Shown here piece by piece: positions 10,357 to 20,322 of a stretch of DNA of 64,000 nucleotides; position 1 is the stretch's first letter; each line of letters starts with the position of its first letter. The notes beneath the pieces were generated by a model, which was not told the origin of the DNA, did no database searches, and worked only from the letters and a program-made list of their open reading frames with translations. Source of the stretch: Variovorax ginsengisoli (lineage in GTDB: Bacteria; Pseudomonadota; Gammaproteobacteria; Burkholderiales; Burkholderiaceae_C); the NCBI RefSeq assembly GCF_030486595.1, contig NZ_JAUJZH010000007.1, positions 225,570 through 289,569 of the forward strand, in the 5' to 3' direction. Position numbers and translations under genes: made by a program.

Positions 10357-11465
10357 CCCGCAGGCTTCCGGAACGACTGCCAGGCGGCCGCGGTCGGCGT
10401 GGTGCCCGCGCCGGGCTGCTGCGGCAGGCGGAAGTGGCCATCGACGACCTCGGCCGGCTCTGTGAAGCAGTCCTTGATCCACGGGATGTACTCGAGCACC
10501 TCGCAGGCCGGATGCGCGTAGCTCAGGTGCACGTGGACCTGGCTCATGTCGCCCGCGTGCGGCGCCACCGGCAGGCGGAAGGAATGGGCGGTCTCGCACA
10601 CCTGGAGCACCTCGGTGATGCCGCCCATGCGCGTGACGTCGGGCTGGACCCAGTGGATCGCCTGCTGGGCGAAGAACTCGGAGAAGGCATCGGCGGTGTA
10701 GAGCTGCTCGCCGAGCGCGACCGGGATGCGGGTGGCGCGGGCCAGCGCCGCGTGGCCCTTGACATCGTCGTACCACAGGGGCTCCTCGAACCAGAGCAGG
10801 TCGAAGGGCTCCGCGCCGCGGCAAAAGCGCAGGCAGGTGGCGAGATCCCACTTGCCGTTGCCGTCGATCGCCAGCGTGACGGACGGCCCGATGGCTTCGC
10901 GCACGGCCTCGATGCGACGCAGGTCGCGGTCCACGCTGGAGCCGACCTTGATCTTGATGCCGGTGAAACCGTCATCGACCGCGCGCCGGGCGCCGTCCAC
11001 CAGTTGCGCGTCGCCGATGCTGAGCCAGCCGATGTCGGTGTTGTAGGCCCGGACCCGCGGCCGCACCTGGCCGCCGAGGAGTTTCCACAGCGGCACGCCG
11101 GCCGACTTGGCTTTCAGGTCCCACAGCGCGACATCGATCGCCGCCAGCGACAGCGTCGTGATGCCGGCCCGGCCGATCCATTGAAGCGCGGGGTTGCGCG
11201 CCAGTTTCTGCCAGAGGCGACGGACGTCGCCCGCGTCCTCGCCGAGCAGGAGCGGCGCATGGCAGGTCGCGATGCAGCGCGTGATCAGCTGGTCGCCCGC
11301 CAAGTCGGCGTGGGTGCCGGTGAAGCCATGGCCGACCAGCCCGTCCTCGGTCTCGATCCGCGCGCCGATCACGCCCCAGTGCGTCAGGGTGTGCGTGCTG
11401 TCGGCGATCTGGCTGCCGGTGACCGGCACGTGCAGGATGAAAGGTTCGACCGAGACGATCTTCAT
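10353..11465 (-). CDS. Mandelate racemase/muconate lactonizing enzyme family protein
   Basis: This is an enolase-superfamily enzyme of 370 residues that would abstract an alpha proton from a carboxylate substrate and stabilise the enolate on Mg2+. The capping N-terminal domain is followed by a barrel with IKIKVG (KxK base), the metal ligands in [18 protein letters not shown] and VALGEQLY, then [11 protein letters not shown] and PVAPHAGDM, the Asp-His dyad typical of the mandelate racemase subgroup. That subgroup includes racemases and sugar-acid dehydratases; the substrate cannot be read from sequence. The start overlaps the aroQ stop by ATGA. A divergent amidohydrolase resembling sugar lactonases hints at sugar-acid catabolism, but this is inference. 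Confidence 0.88.
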   Translation of the reverse strand: MKIVSVEPFILHVPVTGSQIADSTHTLTHWGVIGARIETEDGLVGHGFTGTHADLAGDQLITRCIATCHAPLLLGEDAGDVRRLWQKLARNPALQWIGRAGITTLSLAAIDVALWDLKAKSAGVPLWKLLGGQVRPRVRAYNTDIGWLSIGDAQLVDGARRAVDDGFTGIKIKVGSSVDRDLRRIEAVREAIGPSVTLAIDGNGKWDLATCLRFCRGAEPFDLLWFEEPLWYDDVKGHAALARATRIPVALGEQLYTADAFSEFFAQQAIHWVQPDVTRMGGITEVLQVCETAHSFRLPVAPHAGDMSQVHVHLSYAHPACEVLEYIPWIKDCFTEPAEVVDGHFRLPQQPGAGTTPTAAAWQSFRKPAG

Positions 11466-11917
11466 TTGGCGCCGCTCACGCGCACCAGCGCCTCGATCGC
11501 CAGCGGATAGCCCTTGACGCCGAAGCCGACGATGATGCCGCGCGCCGCCGGCGAGATGTACGAATGGTGGCGGAACTCCTCGCGCGCATGCACGTTGGAG
11601 ATGTGCAGCTCGACCAGCGGCACGCTGGCGCCCTTGATGGCGTCGTGCAGTGCGACCGAGGTGTGGGTGTAGGCGCCGGGGTTCATCACCACGCCGAGCA
11701 TCCGGCCGGCGGCGACTTCGCGTCCGGCCTCGTGGATCCAGTCGATCAGCTGGCCTTCGTGATTGGACTGCCGGCATTCGATCTCGATACCGAGCGTGGC
11801 GCCGGTCTCCAGGCACATGCGCTCGACGTCGGCCAGGGTTTCGTGGCCGTACTGCGCGGGCTCGCGCGTACCGAGGAGGTTGAGGTTCGGGCCATTCAGG
11901 ACAAGAATCTTTTTCAT
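11462..11917 (-). CDS. aroQ: 3-dehydroquinate dehydratase, type II
   Basis: The enzyme converts 3-dehydroquinate to 3-dehydroshikimate in the shikimate or quinate pathway. The 151-residue protein shows type II hallmarks: [15 protein letters not shown] at the N-terminus with the catalytic Tyr in QYGHETL, the substrate loop [23 protein letters not shown], and [19 protein letters not shown] with the catalytic His. It heads the aroQ-enolase-tag operon. In many Burkholderiales aroQ precedes accB-accC; that context is absent here, so this could be a second, catabolic copy. Confidence 0.95.
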   Translation of the reverse strand: MKKILVLNGPNLNLLGTREPAQYGHETLADVERMCLETGATLGIEIECRQSNHEGQLIDWIHEAGREVAAGRMLGVVMNPGAYTHTSVALHDAIKGASVPLVELHISNVHAREEFRHHSYISPAARGIIVGFGVKGYPLAIEALVRVSGAK

Positions 11918-12079
11918 GGCTCTCTTTTTATCAGGTGCGGCACCGCATTTTCGGCCCGCCCGCCGGATCGGGCAAACGCGGCGGCCGGCCGCCCGCGGTC
12001 CGCGCGCGGGTCGAGCGCCAGCGCTGTGGGCCTCGCTGGCCGGCCAGGGCCTGCTCGATCCGGCGCTGGTGCCCGGACC

Positions 12080-12925
12080 ATGAAGCCGCTGCGCATCGAC
12101 GCCCACCAGCACTACTGGTCGCCGGCGCACGGCGACTATGGCTGGCTGGCCGATACGCCCGCCCTGCACGCCATCCACCGGGACTTCGCGCCGGCCGACC
12201 TGGCGCCGCTGCTGGACCGCGCCGGTATCGACGGCACGGTGCTGGTCCAGGCGGCGCCGAGCGAGGCCGAGACCTGGCGGCTGCTCGCGCTCGCCGCCGA
12301 ACCGGCGAGCCGCGTGCGCGCCGTGGTCGGCTGGACCGCGCTGGACGCCGCCGACGCACCCGCTCGCATCCGCCGGCTGGCGCAGCAGCCGCTGCTCAGG
12401 GGACTGCGGCCGATGCTGCAGGACCTGCCGGATCCCGAATGGGTGCTCGGCGACGCCCTGCTTCCGGCCTGGGCAGCGATGATCGAACAGGGACTGGTCC
12501 TGGACCTGCTCATCAGGCCGCACCAGATCGATGCCGCGCGCCGGCTCGCGCTGCGTCACCCGGGGCTCGCGATGGTGGTGGACCATGGCGCCAAGCCCGC
12601 CATCGCGGCCGGCGGCTTCGAGCCCTGGGCCGGCGACATGGCGCGGCTGGCGGCCGAGACGCGGGTCCACTGCAAGCTGTCCGGGCTGGCCACGGAAGCC
12701 GGCCCCGGCTGGCGAGTCGACGCCCTGCGGCCCTATGTCGCGCACCTGCTGCGCCATTTCGGTCCGGCCCGGTTGATGTGGGGCAGCGACTGGCCAGTGT
12801 TGAACCTCGCGGGCGACTACGGGCGCTGGCAGGTCGCCTGCGACGAATGGCTGGCCGACCTGCCGGCCCCGGAGCGGGCCGGTGTATGGGGCACGAACGC
12901 GGCCCGGTTCTATGGCATAAAGTGA
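12080..12925 (+). CDS. Amidohydrolase family protein (lactonase-like)
   Basis: The 281-residue TIM-barrel hydrolase belongs to the amidohydrolase 2 family that includes L-fuconolactone and related lactone hydrolases. It has the N-terminal metal motif [33 protein letters not shown] and the C-terminal [11 protein letters not shown], where the Asp is the conserved metal/catalytic residue. It is divergent from aroQ across a 162-bp gap and is followed by a strong terminator. A lactone hydrolase next to an enolase-superfamily dehydratase would fit a sugar-acid route, but the substrate is not known. The start codon has no strong ribosome binding site. Confidence 0.85.
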   Translation: MKPLRIDAHQHYWSPAHGDYGWLADTPALHAIHRDFAPADLAPLLDRAGIDGTVLVQAAPSEAETWRLLALAAEPASRVRAVVGWTALDAADAPARIRRLAQQPLLRGLRPMLQDLPDPEWVLGDALLPAWAAMIEQGLVLDLLIRPHQIDAARRLALRHPGLAMVVDHGAKPAIAAGGFEPWAGDMARLAAETRVHCKLSGLATEAGPGWRVDALRPYVAHLLRHFGPARLMWGSDWPVLNLAGDYGRWQVACDEWLADLPAPERAGVWGTNAARFYGIK

Positions 12926-12930
12926 GCGAC

Positions 12931-12956
12931 GCGCCGGGATTCCCCGGCGCCTTTTT
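12931..12956 (+). terminator. Rho-independent terminator after the amidohydrolase gene
   Basis: The perfect 8-bp stem GCGCCGGG / CCCGGCGC with an ATTC loop is followed by CTTTTTA. It begins 5 bp after the stop codon and separates the amidohydrolase from the ADH gene. Confidence 0.85.
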
Positions 12957-12970
12957 ACTTTCTGCACGCC

Positions 12971-14077
<1,107 letters not shown>

Positions 14078-14085
14078 GCATCGCC

Positions 14086-14997
14086 ATGACGCGGATGCAG
14101 CCGCTGCGCACGGTCCGGGCCGGCGTGCTCGAGGTCGCCTACTTCGAGGCCGGCCCCGCCGACGGGCCGCCCGTGCTGCTGATGCATGGCTTCCCCTACG
14201 ACATCCACAGCTACGCCGAGGTCGCGCCGATGCTGGCCGAGGCCGGCTGCCGGGTCGTCGTGCCGTACCTGCGCGGCTACGGCGGCACCCGCTTCCTGAG
14301 CGATTCGACGCCCCGCTCGGGCGAGCAGGCCGCGCTCGGCGCCGACCTGCTGGCGCTGCTCGACGCGCTGTCGATCCCGCGCGCGCTGCTGGCCGGCTAC
14401 GACTGGGGCGGGCGCGCCGCCTGCGTGGTGGCCGCGCTATGGCCCGAACGCTGCGCCGGCCTGGTCTCGTTCAACAGCTACAACATCCAGGACATCGCGA
14501 AGGCGATGCGCCCCGAAGTGGCCGAGAACGAGCACCGGCTCTGGTACCAGTACTACTTCCACAGCGAACGCGGCCGGGCCGGGCTGGCAGCCGACCGGCG
14601 CGGCATCACGCGCCTGCTGTGGCGGCTCTGGTCGCCGACCTGGTCCTTCGACGAAGCCACCTTCGAGCGCAGCGCGGCCGCCTTCGACCATCCCGACTTC
14701 GTCGAGGTGGTGATCCAGTCGTACCGCCATCGCTTCGGCCTGGCGCCCGGCGATCCGGCCTATGCCGACATCGAGGCGCGGCTTGCCGCCCAGCCACCGA
14801 TCGCCGTTCCCGCCATCACCTTCGACGGCGCCGACGACGGCGTGCGGCCGGTGAGCGACGCATCCGCGCACGCGCACCGCTTCACCGGCCCGCGATCGCA
14901 CCGCATCGTGCCCGGCGTCGGCCACAACATGCCGCAGGAAGTGCCGCGCGTCTTCGCCGACGCGGTGCTCGAACTCCTTTCCGCATCGAATCCATGA
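14086..14997 (+). CDS. Alpha/beta hydrolase with an Asp nucleophile (epoxide-hydrolase-like)
   Basis: The 303-residue protein has the oxyanion motif [12 protein letters not shown] and the nucleophile elbow [10 protein letters not shown], where Asp replaces the usual Ser; this GxDxGG elbow is typical of epoxide hydrolases and haloalkane or haloacetate dehalogenases. The acid and base are likely in FDGADDGV and [11 protein letters not shown]. It starts 8 bp after frmA and overlaps fghA by ATGA, so it is inserted into the formaldehyde operon. An ATG three codons later is an alternative start. The substrate is unknown; the context suggests a C1-releasing or reactive electrophile. Confidence 0.85.
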   Translation: MTRMQPLRTVRAGVLEVAYFEAGPADGPPVLLMHGFPYDIHSYAEVAPMLAEAGCRVVVPYLRGYGGTRFLSDSTPRSGEQAALGADLLALLDALSIPRALLAGYDWGGRAACVVAALWPERCAGLVSFNSYNIQDIAKAMRPEVAENEHRLWYQYYFHSERGRAGLAADRRGITRLLWRLWSPTWSFDEATFERSAAAFDHPDFVEVVIQSYRHRFGLAPGDPAYADIEARLAAQPPIAVPAITFDGADDGVRPVSDASAHAHRFTGPRSHRIVPGVGHNMPQEVPRVFADAVLELLSASNP

Positions 14998-15860
14998 CCG
15001 ACAGCCCCAAGACCCTTTCCGAACACCGCTGCTTTGGCGGCACGCTCCGCTTTCTCGAACACGACGCGCGCACGATCGGGCTGCCGATGCGCTTCTCGGT
15101 CTTCCTGCCGCCGCAGGCCGCCAACGGGCCGGTGCCGGCCGTGATGTACCTCGCCGGCCTGACCTGCAACGAGGAGACCTTCATGGTCAAGGCCGGCGCC
15201 CAGCGGCTGGCGGCCGAACTCGGCCTGGCCTTGATCGCGCCGGACACCAGCCCGCGCGGACCGGCGGTCGAGGAAATCGAAGGCGCGACCGCCAGCTGGG
15301 ATTTCGGCGTCGGCGCCGGCTTCTATCTCGACGCCACCGAGGCGCCGTGGTCCCGGCACTGGCGCATGGAAAGCTGGATCGTCGACGAGCTGCTGCCGCT
15401 GGTGGCACGACACCTGCCGATCGACGGCGAACGCATCGGGGTCTTCGGCCATTCGATGGGCGGCCACGGCGCCCTGACCCTGGCACTGCGCCATCCGGGC
15501 CGCTTCCGGTCGCTGTCGGCGCTGGCGCCGATCTGCGCACCCACCCGGTGTCCGTGGGGCGAGAAGGCCTTCGGCGGCTATCTCGGCACCGACCGCGCGC
15601 GGTGGCTGGCGCACGACGCCAGTGCACTGATGCAGGCGCAGGCGAAGGCGCCTTACCCGCGAGGGATCCTGATCGACCAGGGGCTGGCCGACAAATTCCT
15701 CGCCGACCAGCTGCATCCGCAGCACTTCGAGGCCGCCTGCGCGCAGGCCGGCCAGCCGCTCACCTTGCGCCGGCACGCCGGCTACGACCACGGCTACTAT
15801 TTCGTCCAGAGCTTCGTGGCCGATCATCTGGCGCACCACGGCAACGTGCTGCGGGGCTGA
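14994..15860 (+). CDS. fghA: S-formylglutathione hydrolase
   Basis: The enzyme hydrolyses S-formylglutathione to formate and glutathione, the second step after FrmA. The 288-residue esterase-D-type protein has MYLAGLTCNEETF, APDTSPRG, the nucleophile elbow GHSMGGHGALT and the catalytic His in HAGYDHGYYF. It overlaps the preceding hydrolase by ATGA and is followed 4 bp later by an exonuclease gene, so it is part of one transcription unit. Confidence 0.95.
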   Translation: MTDSPKTLSEHRCFGGTLRFLEHDARTIGLPMRFSVFLPPQAANGPVPAVMYLAGLTCNEETFMVKAGAQRLAAELGLALIAPDTSPRGPAVEEIEGATASWDFGVGAGFYLDATEAPWSRHWRMESWIVDELLPLVARHLPIDGERIGVFGHSMGGHGALTLALRHPGRFRSLSALAPICAPTRCPWGEKAFGGYLGTDRARWLAHDASALMQAQAKAPYPRGILIDQGLADKFLADQLHPQHFEAACAQAGQPLTLRRHAGYDHGYYFVQSFVADHLAHHGNVLRG

Positions 15861-15864
15861 GCAC

Positions 15865-16461
15865 ATGTCGCCGCCACCGCTGCCCGAACGCGAGGACATC
15901 GCCCTGCTCGAACCCTTCGAGGGCCTGGGGCTGAAGGACATCCGCGTGGTGGCCAGCGCCGAAGACGCGGCGAGCGCCGCCGCGGCCCTGCGCGCCAGCC
16001 GGGTGGTCGGCTTCGACACCGAGTCGAAGCCGACCTTCGCCAAGAACGAGGTCTCGGGCGGGCCGCACGTGATCCAGTTCGCCACCCGCGAGCAGGCCTG
16101 GCTGTTCCAGCTGCACCGCAGCGAGTTCCACGACACGCTGGCGACGCTGCTCGGTGACCCAGGCCTGACCAAGGCCGGCTTCGGGTTGTCGAGCGACCTG
16201 AGCCTGATCCGCCAGCGCTTCGGCGTCGAGCCGCAAGGCGTGCTCGACCTCGACAGCGAATTCCGCCGTCGCGGCTACCGGCGCTCGGTCGGCGTCAAGA
16301 CCGCCGTGGCGCTGGTGTTCGAGCGCCGCTTCGTCAAGTCGCGCAAGGCCACGACCTCGAACTGGGCCAACCGGCAGCTGACCGACGCCCAGCTGCGCTA
16401 CGCGGCCAACGACGCCTACGCCGCGATCCGGGTCTTCGACGCGCTGGGCCTGCGCGCCTGA
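15865..16461 (+). CDS. 3'-5' exonuclease domain protein (DEDDy, RNase D-like)
   Basis: The 198-residue protein carries a single DnaQ-like exonuclease fold. Exo I is GFDTESKP (Asp and Glu metal ligands), an Asp follows in the SSDLSLI region, and exo III is LRYAANDAYAAI with the Tyr-x3-Asp arrangement of the DEDDy class. There is no HRDC domain, so it is smaller than RNase D. Such stand-alone proteins act on DNA or RNA ends; the substrate is not known. It is tightly linked to fghA but probably functionally unrelated. Confidence 0.85.
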   Translation: MSPPPLPEREDIALLEPFEGLGLKDIRVVASAEDAASAAAALRASRVVGFDTESKPTFAKNEVSGGPHVIQFATREQAWLFQLHRSEFHDTLATLLGDPGLTKAGFGLSSDLSLIRQRFGVEPQGVLDLDSEFRRRGYRRSVGVKTAVALVFERRFVKSRKATTSNWANRQLTDAQLRYAANDAYAAIRVFDALGLRA

Positions 16462-16462
16462 T

Positions 16463-16981
16463 TCAGGGCCCGGCCCACCACGCCCGCACCTGCGCCACCA
16501 GTTCCGGCAGCGGCGCGGTGGCGTCGACCGCCAGCACGCCCGGCTCGCCGACCGGGGACTCCAGCGTGGCGAACTGGTTGGCGACCAGGCTGGCCGGGAA
16601 CATGTGGGCGCCGGCCCGCGCCGCCACCCGGCGCTCGGCCTCCGCCGGCGTCAAGGCCAGGAAGACGAAGCGCAGTCCGGGCGCGGCCGCGCGCAGCCGC
16701 TCGCGGTAGTCGCGCTTCAAGGCCGAGCAGGTCAATACCGCGCCTTCGGGCCGGCGCGCCAGCTCGGCGCCGAGGGTCGCGAGCCAGCCGGCGCGGTCGG
16801 CATCCGTGAGCGCGATCCCGGCGCGCATCTTGCTGACGTTCTCGGCCGAGTGGAAGTCGTCGCCCTCGATCAGCGGCAACCCGGCTGCCAGCGCGAGTGC
16901 CGCGCCGAGGCTGGACTTGCCGCAACCGGAGACGCCCATGACGACGGTCGAGTACTGTTTGGGAACGTAAAGCTTAGGCAT
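16463..16981 (-). CDS. gntK: Gluconokinase
   Basis: The 172-residue P-loop kinase matches the GntK family that phosphorylates gluconate to 6-phosphogluconate. Walker A is VMGVSGCGKSSLG, the substrate region is LIEGDDFHSAENVSKM with MRAGIALTDADR, and the lid region includes TCSALKRDYRERLR and MFPASLVANQFATLE, all typical. The stop lies one base from that of the convergent exonuclease. No gluconate transporter or dehydratase is nearby. The start at 16981 places 14 residues before the P-loop core, normal for the family. Confidence 0.93.
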   Translation of the reverse strand: MPKLYVPKQYSTVVMGVSGCGKSSLGAALALAAGLPLIEGDDFHSAENVSKMRAGIALTDADRAGWLATLGAELARRPEGAVLTCSALKRDYRERLRAAAPGLRFVFLALTPAEAERRVAARAGAHMFPASLVANQFATLESPVGEPGVLAVDATAPLPELVAQVRAWWAGP

Positions 16982-17042
16982 TCACTCAATTGTGTGTCCA
17001 TCTCTACTTATGATGGCGGCCTTCTTCCAGAAGTAACAATTC

Positions 17043-20000
17043 GTGTCCATGGTACAGCTTGCCCTGCGTCGTCCGTACACCTTTATCGTGATGGCGATGC
17101 TGATCGTGCTGGCCACGCCTTTCGTGCTGCTGCGGATGGCGACCGACATCTTCCCGGAGATCAACATTCCGGTGATCAGCATCATCTGGAACTACGGCGG
17201 GCTGCCGGCGCAGGAGATGGGCCAGCGCATCGCCGGCCAAACCGAGCGCAGCCTGACGACGACGGTGAGCGACATCGAGCACATCGAGTCGCAGTCCTTG
17301 GCCGGCGTGACCGTGATCAAGGTCTTCTTCCAGCCGACCGCCAACATCGAGACCGCCATCGCCCAGGTCGTGGCCTCGATGCAGACCCAGGTGCGGCAGC
17401 TGCCGCCGGGCATCACGCCGCCGCTGGTGATCAAGTACTCGGCCTCCAGCATCCCGGTGATCCAGCTCGCGCTGTCGAGCCCGACCCGGCCGGAAAACGC
17501 CCTGTTCGATGCCGCCGTCAACCAGCTGCGGCCCCAGCTCATCACGATCCCGGGCGTGGCCGTGCCCTTCCCCTACGGCGGCAAGAACCGGCTGATCTCG
17601 GTCGACCTCGACACCCAGGCGCTGCAGGCGCGCGGCCTGTCGCCGGCCGACGTGGTCAACGCGGTCAACGCGCAGAACCTGATCCTGCCCTCGGGCACGG
17701 CCAAGTTCGGCGCCACCGAATACAGCGTGCGCCTGAACGGCTCGCCGGAGGTCCTGGCCGGACTCAACGACCTGCCGGTGCGCACCGCGGCCGGCGCCAC
17801 CACCTACCTGCGCGACGTCGCCAACGTGCGCGACGGCTTCTCGCCGCAGACCAACGTGGTGCGCCAGGACGGCGTGCGCGGCGTGCTGCTGTCGGTGCTC
17901 AAGAATGGCGGCGCCTCGACCCTGGACATCGTCGCCAACCTGCGCGCCCTGCTGCCGGTGGCCGCCCAGGGCATGCCGGCGGACATCAAGGTCACGCCGC
18001 TGTTCGACCAGTCGGTCTTCGTCAAGGCCGCGGTGCAGGGCGTGGTCGCCGAGGCCGTGATCGCCGCCGCGCTGACCGCCGCGATGGTGCTGCTGTTCCT
18101 CGGCAACTGGCGCAGCACGCTGATCATCGCACTGACGATCCCACTGTCGATCCTGGCCTCGATCCTGGCGCTCTACGCGCTCGGACAGACGCTCAACCTG
18201 ATGACCTTGGGCGGTCTCGCGCTCTCGGTCGGTATCCTGGTCGACCAGGCGATCGTGACGATCGAGAACATCGAGCGCCACCTGCACATGGGCACCGAGC
18301 TGAACCAGGCGATCCTGGTCGGCGCCGGCGAGATCGGCCCGGCCGCGTTCGTCTCCACGCTGTGCATCTGCATCGTCTTCGTGCCGATGTTCTTCCTCTC
18401 GGGCGTGGCCAAATTCCTGTTCGTGCCGCTGGCGATGGCGGTGGTCTTCGCGATGCTGGCTTCCTACCTGCTGTCGCGTACGCTGGTACCCACCCTGGTG
18501 ATGCTGCTGATGGGCAAGCAGCCGCACGCCGCGGGCAAAGGCAAGGCCAGCCTGCTGCAGCGCGTCTACCGCAGCTTCGACCGCCGCTTCGAACGGGTGC
18601 GGCGCGCCTACACGCTGGTGCTGTCGGCGCTGCTGGCGCGGCGCGGCCGCTTCATCGTGCTGTTCCTGGGCTTCTGCCTGCTGTCCTGCCTGCTGTACCC
18701 GGTGCTGGGCCGCGATTTCTTCCCGAGCGTGGATGCCGGGCAGATCCGGCTGCACATGCGCGCACCGACCGGCACCCGCATCGAGGAGACCGCGCGCCTG
18801 GCCGACGAGGTCGAGGCGGCGATCCGCGAGCTGGTGCCGAAGGACCAGCTCGAGACCATCCTCGACAACCTGGGCGTGCCCAACAGCGGCATCAACCTCT
18901 CGTACAGCAACGCCGGCACCATCGGCACGCTCGACGGCGAGATCCTGCTGTCGCTGCGCGACGGCCACCGGCCGACCGAGGAGTTCGTCTCGCTGCTGCG
19001 CGCCGAGCTGCCCAAGCGCTTCCCGGGCACCGAGTTCTTTTTCCAGCCGGCCGACATCGTCACCCAGATCCTCAACTTCGGCCTGCCGGCCGCGATCGAC
19101 GTCCAGTTCAGCGGCAACGACGTCGCCGGCAATGCGGCCCGCGCGGCCGAGCTGGTGAAGGCGATCCGCAAGATCCCGGGCGCGGTCGACGCCCACGTCC
19201 ACCAGCGGCTCGACGGCCCCGGCCTCAACCTGCAGATGGACCGCAGCCGCCTGCAGCAGTTCGGCCTGACCGCGCAGAACGTCGGCCAGAACGTGCTGAT
19301 CGCGCTGTCGGGCAGCTCGCAGACCCAGCCGGCGTTCTGGCTCAACCCGCAGAACGGCGTGGTCTACAACATCGCGGTGCAGACGCCGCAGTACGCGGTC
19401 GACTCGCTCGACTCGCTGCTCAATCTGCCCATCGGCGGCGGCGGCGCGGCCGGCAACGCACCGCCGCAACTGCTGGGCAACCTGGTGGAGGCGCAGCAGG
19501 GGCGGCAGCCGGCCGTGGTGTCGCGCTACAACATCCAGCCGGTGGTCGATGTCTATGTCAGCGTGCAGGGCACCGACCTGGCGAGCGTGGCGACCAAGGT
19601 GCAGGCGCTGGTCGACGAGATGCGGCCGCGGCTCGCGCGCGGCCGCCAGGTGGCGGTGCGCGGCCAGGTCCAGACCATGCAGTCGTCGTTCATCGGGCTC
19701 GGGGTCGGGCTGGCGATGGCGATCGTGCTGGTCTACCTGCTGATCGTGGTCACCTTCCAGTCCTGGCTCGACGCCGCGATCATCATCACCGCCCTGCCCG
19801 CGGCGCTGGCCGGCATCGCCTGGATGCTGTTCATCACCGGCACCACGCTCAGCGTGCCGGCGCTGACCGGGGCCATCATGACCATGGGCGTGGCCACCGC
19901 CAACAGCATCCTGCTGGTGGCCTTCGCGCGCGAGCGCCTGGCCGCCGGCATCCCGCCGCTGTCGGCGGCGCTGGAAGCGGGCGCCACCCGGATCCGGCCA

Positions 20001-20249
20001 GTGCTGATGACCGCGCTGGCGATGATCATCGGCATGATCCCGATGGCACTCGGCCTCGGCGAAGGCGCCGAGCAGAATGCCCCGCTGGGCCGGGCCGTGA
20101 TCGGCGGCCTGCTGTTCGCGACCGTCTCGACCTTGTTCTTCGTGCCCGCCGTCTATGCCGAGATCCACAGCCGCCGGGCGCATCGCCAGGCCGCACGCGA
20201 CGCGGCCGCCGCACCTCATTCGCTCGGGGCCGCGCCCCAGGAGACCTGA
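17043..20249 (+). CDS. RND-type multidrug efflux permease
   Basis: This is the inner-membrane pump of a tripartite proton-driven efflux system. The 1068-residue protein has the usual duplicated RND layout: an N-terminal membrane helix, a large periplasmic domain, helices 2-6 around residues 335-480, a second periplasmic domain and helices 8-12 after about residue 890. The proton-relay helix reads GILVDQAIVTIEN, so the second Asp of the AcrB Asp-Asp pair is Gln; the partner Lys of TM10 is Ala (GVATANSILL). The start is GTG at 17043 or ATG at 17049. The gene order permease-adaptor-outer membrane factor is less common than adaptor first. Confidence 0.93.
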   Translation: MSMVQLALRRPYTFIVMAMLIVLATPFVLLRMATDIFPEINIPVISIIWNYGGLPAQEMGQRIAGQTERSLTTTVSDIEHIESQSLAGVTVIKVFFQPTANIETAIAQVVASMQTQVRQLPPGITPPLVIKYSASSIPVIQLALSSPTRPENALFDAAVNQLRPQLITIPGVAVPFPYGGKNRLISVDLDTQALQARGLSPADVVNAVNAQNLILPSGTAKFGATEYSVRLNGSPEVLAGLNDLPVRTAAGATTYLRDVANVRDGFSPQTNVVRQDGVRGVLLSVLKNGGASTLDIVANLRALLPVAAQGMPADIKVTPLFDQSVFVKAAVQGVVAEAVIAAALTAAMVLLFLGNWRSTLIIALTIPLSILASILALYALGQTLNLMTLGGLALSVGILVDQAIVTIENIERHLHMGTELNQAILVGAGEIGPAAFVSTLCICIVFVPMFFLSGVAKFLFVPLAMAVVFAMLASYLLSRTLVPTLVMLLMGKQPHAAGKGKASLLQRVYRSFDRRFERVRRAYTLVLSALLARRGRFIVLFLGFCLLSCLLYPVLGRDFFPSVDAGQIRLHMRAPTGTRIEETARLADEVEAAIRELVPKDQLETILDNLGVPNSGINLSYSNAGTIGTLDGEILLSLRDGHRPTEEFVSLLRAELPKRFPGTEFFFQPADIVTQILNFGLPAAIDVQFSGNDVAGNAARAAELVKAIRKIPGAVDAHVHQRLDGPGLNLQMDRSRLQQFGLTAQNVGQNVLIALSGSSQTQPAFWLNPQNGVVYNIAVQTPQYAVDSLDSLLNLPIGGGGAAGNAPPQLLGNLVEAQQGRQPAVVSRYNIQPVVDVYVSVQGTDLASVATKVQALVDEMRPRLARGRQVAVRGQVQTMQSSFIGLGVGLAMAIVLVYLLIVVTFQSWLDAAIIITALPAALAGIAWMLFITGTTLSVPALTGAIMTMGVATANSILLVAFARERLAAGIPPLSAALEAGATRIRPVLMTALAMIIGMIPMALGLGEGAEQNAPLGRAVIGGLLFATVSTLFFVPAVYAEIHSRRAHRQAARDAAAAPHSLGAAPQET

Positions 20250-20253
20250 TTCC

Positions 20254-20322
20254 ATGAACGCAGCGCCGGGCCGCCCCAAGCCAGTTCGCACCGCAGTGCG
20301 GAGCACGGAGGTCAGCCCATGA
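20254..20322 (+). CDS. Possible 22-residue leader peptide derived from a repeat
   Basis: An ATG with GGAG ten bases upstream opens a 22-codon frame (MNAAPGRPKPV...) whose TGA overlaps the ATG of the adaptor gene as ATGA. The coding bases come from a degenerate intergenic repeat. It may be translated and couple permease and adaptor synthesis, or it may simply be repeat sequence. The peptide resembles no known family. Confidence 0.35.
   Translation: MNAAPGRPKPVRTAVRSTEVSP
20262..20318 (-). repeat. Degenerate copy of the intergenic repeat upstream of the adaptor gene
   Basis: GCGCCGGGCCGCCCCAAG is an 18-base exact match to the reverse complement of the repeat at 335-414, and the segment CGCAGTG...GGAGC..GG.GGTCAG aligns with the opposite end. 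The palindromic middle has been lost. The distal end now reads GGAGGT, six bases before the adaptor ATG, and serves as its Shine-Dalgarno. Confidence 0.65.
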
